In this document: one piece after another, positions 4,083-6,888 of the stretch
Layout of the letters: every line of letters starts with the position of its first letter
Numbering within the stretch: position 1 is the stretch's first letter
NCBI GenBank assembly: GCA_910588865.1
Contig: CAJUSJ010000121.1
Location: forward strand, 1-6,888
Direction: 5' to 3'
Origin: an uncultured Lachnospiraceae bacterium
GTDB taxonomy: Bacteria > Bacillota > Clostridia > Lachnospirales > Lachnospiraceae
Length of the DNA stretch: 6,888 nucleotides
Notes under the pieces: generated by a model
The model's input: only the letters and a program-made list of their open reading frames with translations
What the model was told of the DNA's origin: nothing
The model's database searches: none
Translations under genes and position numbers: made by a program

Positions 4083-6888
4083 ATGGAAGGGAAGCGAAGA
4101 TTTTCCGTGAAAAGGAGTCTTTTGTCAGCGCTGTTGGCAGCCGCTATGGTTATTACCAACGTCAGCGGGGAACTGAGCGCTGTTTGGGCGGCCCAGACAG
4201 AGACAGTGGAATTTGAGATTCAGGGCTCTGATCTGGCCGACGAGATCCGGGAAGCCGTTGAGAGCGGTTCTCCGGTAACAGAAGATGATCTGAATTTTAC
4301 CGAGGGAGCGGTGGATAAATTCGAGAATTTATTTTTTGATACAGGCAAGATCTATGAGGTTTATCCGCCCCTGGAAGGCGGCGACCCTAATGGTGACGGG
4401 GATGTAAGATTTTTCGTCCGGCTGCCGGAAGATGCTGACGATACCTATGAGCTGACCGGCGACGAGGAGGTTATTTTCCTCTATGTCAACAGTGGGGAAG
4501 AAACACTTAGATTTACCACCAATGTATGGAGAACCGAAGACGGGGACGAGAAGGTGGAAAGCACCGAAAAGATCTCTGTGAAAGCGTATGAAGAGGTCTT
4601 CGGAGAAGAGGATACAGATGACAATGCCTCTGCTTCCAACAGCGTCAGAAAGAAAACAAGCGCTGATGATCTGGTGGCAATTGATGACTGCGCCGCGGCA
4701 AAGACTTATACGGCTGCTTTGAACCAGCTGATGGCGGTGGATGAAGTTCAGGGATTACTTGCGTCTGTGGAGGATGTGGAAGGGGTAGCGAGAATCGGAG
4801 AAACAGGTTATCCTTCCTTAAAAGATGCTGTCGAGGCGGCGCTGGATGGCGAAGAGATCGTGCTGATGGAGAGTGAAAGCCTGAAAGAGACTATCGTGAT
4901 TGATAAAGAAGTGACGATCACGGCGGAGAATGGGGCGGAGATCAGCAGAGCTAAAAATGGTAAGAAACTCTCTTCAATATTTAAGATTGAAGCTGACGGA
5001 AATCTGACCCTAAGAGAGATTGTGTTAAGAGGCGACAGCACTGTTGAGAAATTCAGTACAGTTACACCGATCAGCTGTAACAATGGCAGTCTTATAATAG
5101 AAGAGGGTACTGTGATTTCCGGTTTTACAAGCTACAGAGGCGGCGGGATAACAATAGAGAATAATGGTAAAGTCACAATAAACGGTGGTGAAATCAGCAA
5201 TAATACCGCAATGAGCCAAGGCGATGGAAGGTGGGCATCATATGGCGGTGGTATCTATGTTAAAAGCGGAAATCTTTTGATTAACGGTGGAGATATTATT
5301 AGAAATACTGCGGATTCAACTGTGGATGGTTATGATGCATATGGTGGCGGCATCTATATTGAAAACGGCAGTGTTGTCTTGAATGATGGACTGATCAGTG
5401 AAAATGTGGCAGGTACTCATTCTTTTCCAAGAAGCGGCGGCGGTGGTATTTTTGTCGGAAAGTCCTGCGATTTTATTATGAACGGCGGCAAAATCAGCAA
5501 CAATACCGCAGTGAAACAGGGCGGCGGCATCTGTATCGGAGAAGATTATAAGAGTACCAGTGACAGAGTTCAGCTTATTTGTGGAGAGATTGATGGAAAC
5601 AGAGCCGACACAGGCGGAGGCATCTATGTTTCCCAAGGAAGCAGGCTGGATCTGGAGGCAGTCATGATCGCCGGAAATGAAGCGGGCAAGACCGGAGGAG
5701 GTATCTGGAGCTGTCCGTATGGAAAAGGGTATATTTATGCGACACGGGGAGGGGTCATAACTGATAACAGCGCTACAAAATGGGGGAGTGATTTTAACAC
5801 ACAGCCATGTTGGGTTGCGCCTCATCTGCCCAACAGACTTCATGATGGGAAAAAAGTAGACTGGTATCAACGTTCGGAAGAGTGGTTTGATGAGGAGGTT
5901 GGCGATGGTGTGATCCCTGATATCAACAGCTACATTCAAAAATGGTATGAGGATCCATTTACGTCTTCTGAGCTTGGAGTTCTCAGCAAAACAGATGGCG
6001 CTTATAAAGATGACAGTTATTACGAGCTGTTCATTACGAATAACTCAGCTGACTCTTTTGGCGGCGGTATTGCCTTTAACGGCTCCTTAACCATGGGAGA
6101 AGATGAAGATATCAATGTCAAAGTAGAGAAGAAGTGGCTTGATGAGAGCGGAATTGACATTACTCAGACCGGAGATCATCCGGAATCTATTAAAGTAACA
6201 TTGGTAAACCAAGATACAGATACTCAACTTGAAACAGTAGAATTAAATAATGCCAATAACTGGAGTTATGAGTTCAAAGATCTTCCCAAAGCGAATTATA
6301 CTGTAGAAGAAGAGTCAGTGGATGGTTGGGTTGGTGAAGTCAGCAACATGACGAAAAATGAGGAGACAGGTGTCTATGAGATATCCATAGCCAATAAGCC
6401 ATTGACCATCAATCTCAAAGTCGTGAAGACATGGCTGGATAAAGATGGAACCGATATTACCAATACTGAAAACCATCCAGAATTCATCAAAGTAACTTTG
6501 GTGAATAAAACCACAGATACCAAACTGGAAACCGTAGAGTTAAATAACTCTAATAATTGGAGCTATGAGTTCAAAGATCTTCCGGAAGCGGAATATACCG
6601 TAGAAGAAGAGTTAGTGGAAGGCTGGGAAAGCGAAGTTGGAGCAATGGTGAAAAAAGGCGAGGAAGATATCTATGAGATAGGTATTACCAACAAGCCACA
6701 TGTGGAGATTACGACGGAAAGCACAACCGAGACCACGACAGAATCGACCACAGAAAGCAGCACCGAGTCAACCACAGAAAGCACGACCGAGTCGACTACG
6801 GAAAGCACAACCGAGACCACAACAGAGTCAACCACGGAAAGCACAACCGAGACCACAACAGAGTCAACCACGGAAAGCACAACCGAGA
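4083..6888 (+). CDS. Large secreted surface protein: beta-helix, two Cna-B domains, Thr/Ser/Glu stalk (3' end outside window)
   Basis: The frame is open from ATG 4083 to the window end (935 codons, no stop), so the C-terminus and any sortase or other anchor signal are not visible. Residues 1-36 are a signal peptide: MEGKRR, basic to K10/R11, a hydrophobic stretch LLSALLAAAMVI, and likely cleavage after AVWA (36). Residues ~38-235 are an acidic domain I do not recognise, with FVRLPEDADDTYELTGDEE and IFLYVN as striking stretches. From ~239 (IGETGYPSLKDAVEAALDG) begins a right-handed beta-helix. Its turns carry GGGI motifs at 353, 388, 421, 453, 480, 511, 538 and 660, alternating with NGGxIxxNxA-type strands. 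About 110 residues rich in Trp, Tyr and Asp interrupt the last two turns. Two Cna-B domains follow (676-773 and 776-872), then Thr/Ser/Glu repeats from ~877. The build is that of a wall-attached adhesin or stalk protein. The beta-helix could bind or cleave a polysaccharide, but I see no catalytic signature. The ligand is unknown. Confidence 0.85.
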   Translation, partial: MEGKRRFSVKRSLLSALLAAAMVITNVSGELSAVWAAQTETVEFEIQGSDLADEIREAVESGSPVTEDDLNFTEGAVDKFENLFFDTGKIYEVYPPLEGGDPNGDGDVRFFVRLPEDADDTYELTGDEEVIFLYVNSGEETLRFTTNVWRTEDGDEKVESTEKISVKAYEEVFGEEDTDDNASASNSVRKKTSADDLVAIDDCAAAKTYTAALNQLMAVDEVQGLLASVEDVEGVARIGETGYPSLKDAVEAALDGEEIVLMESESLKETIVIDKEVTITAENGAEISRAKNGKKLSSIFKIEADGNLTLREIVLRGDSTVEKFSTVTPISCNNGSLIIEEGTVISGFTSYRGGGITIENNGKVTINGGEISNNTAMSQGDGRWASYGGGIYVKSGNLLINGGDIIRNTADSTVDGYDAYGGGIYIENGSVVLNDGLISENVAGTHSFPRSGGGGIFVGKSCDFIMNGGKISNNTAVKQGGGICIGEDYKSTSDRVQLICGEIDGNRADTGGGIYVSQGSRLDLEAVMIAGNEAGKTGGGIWSCPYGKGYIYATRGGVITDNSATKWGSDFNTQPCWVAPHLPNRLHDGKKVDWYQRSEEWFDEEVGDGVIPDINSYIQKWYEDPFTSSELGVLSKTDGAYKDDSYYELFITNNSADSFGGGIAFNGSLTMGEDEDINVKVEKKWLDESGIDITQTGDHPESIKVTLVNQDTDTQLETVELNNANNWSYEFKDLPKANYTVEEESVDGWVGEVSNMTKNEETGVYEISIANKPLTINLKVVKTWLDKDGTDITNTENHPEFIKVTLVNKTTDTKLETVELNNSNNWSYEFKDLPEAEYTVEEELVEGWESEVGAMVKKGEEDIYEIGITNKPHVEITTESTTETTTESTTESSTESTTESTTESTTESTTETTTESTTESTTETTTESTTESTTE
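5139..6077 (+). repeat. Degenerate coding repeats of the beta-helix turns
   Basis: Eight turns begin with a GGGI-type motif: GGGITI at residue 353, GGGIYV at 388, GGGIYI at 421, GGGIFV at 453-458, GGGICI at 480, GGGIYV at 511, GGGIW at 538 and GGGIAF at 660. Between them recur INGGEISNNTA-like strings (for example NGGKISNNTA before the fifth). The early spacing of roughly 27-35 residues fits one to two helix coils per repeat. The spacing breaks between 542 and 660. This pattern is shared with pectate-lyase-like and polymorphic-membrane-protein-like beta-helices in general, and the nucleotide repeats are diverged. Confidence 0.7.
6108..6701 (+). repeat. Two tandem Cna-B domain repeats, 297-base period
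   Basis: Copies at about 6108-6404 and 6405-6701 encode INVKVEKKWLD...YTVEEE...NKP and INLKVVKTWLD...YTVEEE...NKP. The period is exactly 99 residues between the Lys (K683/K782), the Glu of YTVxE (E743/E842) and the closing Asn (N771/N870), with no net indel. These are the positions expected for the Lys-Asn isopeptide bond and its catalytic Glu in Cna-B folds. A 20-base block, TATGAGTTCAAAGATCTTCC, is identical in both copies, while many third positions differ. The duplication is therefore clear but not very recent. Confidence 0.8.
6717..6888 (+). repeat. Thr/Ser/Glu stalk repeats, 24- and 36-base units, cut by the window end
   Basis: Units beginning GAAAGC start at 6717, 6753, 6777, 6801, 6837 and 6873, so lengths are 36, 24, 24, 36, 36 and then partial. 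The 36-base unit encodes ESTTETTTESTT and the 24-base unit ES(S/T)TESTT. The units at 6801-6836 and 6837-6872 are identical at the DNA level, which points to recent duplication. The residues are low in complexity and hydrophilic, as in wall-spanning or glycosylated stalks. Array length cannot be known from this window. Confidence 0.85.

Noticed and set aside
5316..5939. 207-codon open frame on the minus strand
   Set aside because: It is antisense to the beta-helix region and arises from the repetitive codons of that region; there is no ribosome site or domain.
6671..6880. Minus-strand open frame encoding a VVDSVVVSVVLS-type repeat
   Set aside because: It is the exact reverse complement of the Thr/Ser/Glu stalk repeats and so a product of the repeat, not a gene.
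6717..6888. Possible CRISPR-like array
   Set aside because: Units are contiguous, in frame, of 24 or 36 bases and have no unique spacers; this is a coding tandem repeat.

Overview
The window reads as chromosomal DNA of a low-to-mid GC Gram-positive anaerobe, most likely a gut Clostridia/Lachnospiraceae member. This is inferred from strong GGAGG-type ribosome sites, a BTAD regulator with a degenerate GGDEF-like tail, a YfhO-family membrane protein, and a very large secreted protein with beta-helix, Cna-B and Thr/Ser/Glu stalk segments. No database search was possible, so the taxonomic call is an inference from gene style.

Layout: three genes lie on the plus strand with almost no spare DNA. 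Positions 1-66 are a short leader holding a near-perfect 20-bp palindrome at the very edge and a small second inverted repeat. Positions 67-1344 encode a SARP/BTAD-type transcriptional regulator of 425 aa. Its stop overlaps the start of the next gene in an ATGA, and that gene (1341-3995) encodes an 884-aa polytopic YfhO-family protein with a GT-C-like architecture. After an 87-base gap with a candidate extended -10 promoter and a strong Shine-Dalgarno site, the third gene begins at 4083 and runs off the window end without a stop (at least 935 aa). It encodes a secreted surface protein: signal peptide, an acidic N-terminal domain I do not recognise, a right-handed beta-helix with eight GGGI-type turns, two tandem Cna-B domains with intact isopeptide-type residues, and a Thr/Ser/Glu repeat stalk in which the window stops.

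How they may work together (inference): the regulator and the membrane glycosyltransferase-like protein are probably translationally coupled. The surface protein follows on the same strand and may be co-transcribed with them or driven by its own promoter. The set looks like a cell-surface locus in which a regulator controls a membrane enzyme of cell-wall or surface-polymer sugar modification together with a large adhesin-like stalk protein. A GTATAC-centred element recurs upstream of both the regulator and the surface protein and could be a shared operator, but the evidence is thin. I saw no RNA genes, insertion sequences, CRISPR arrays or convincing terminators.
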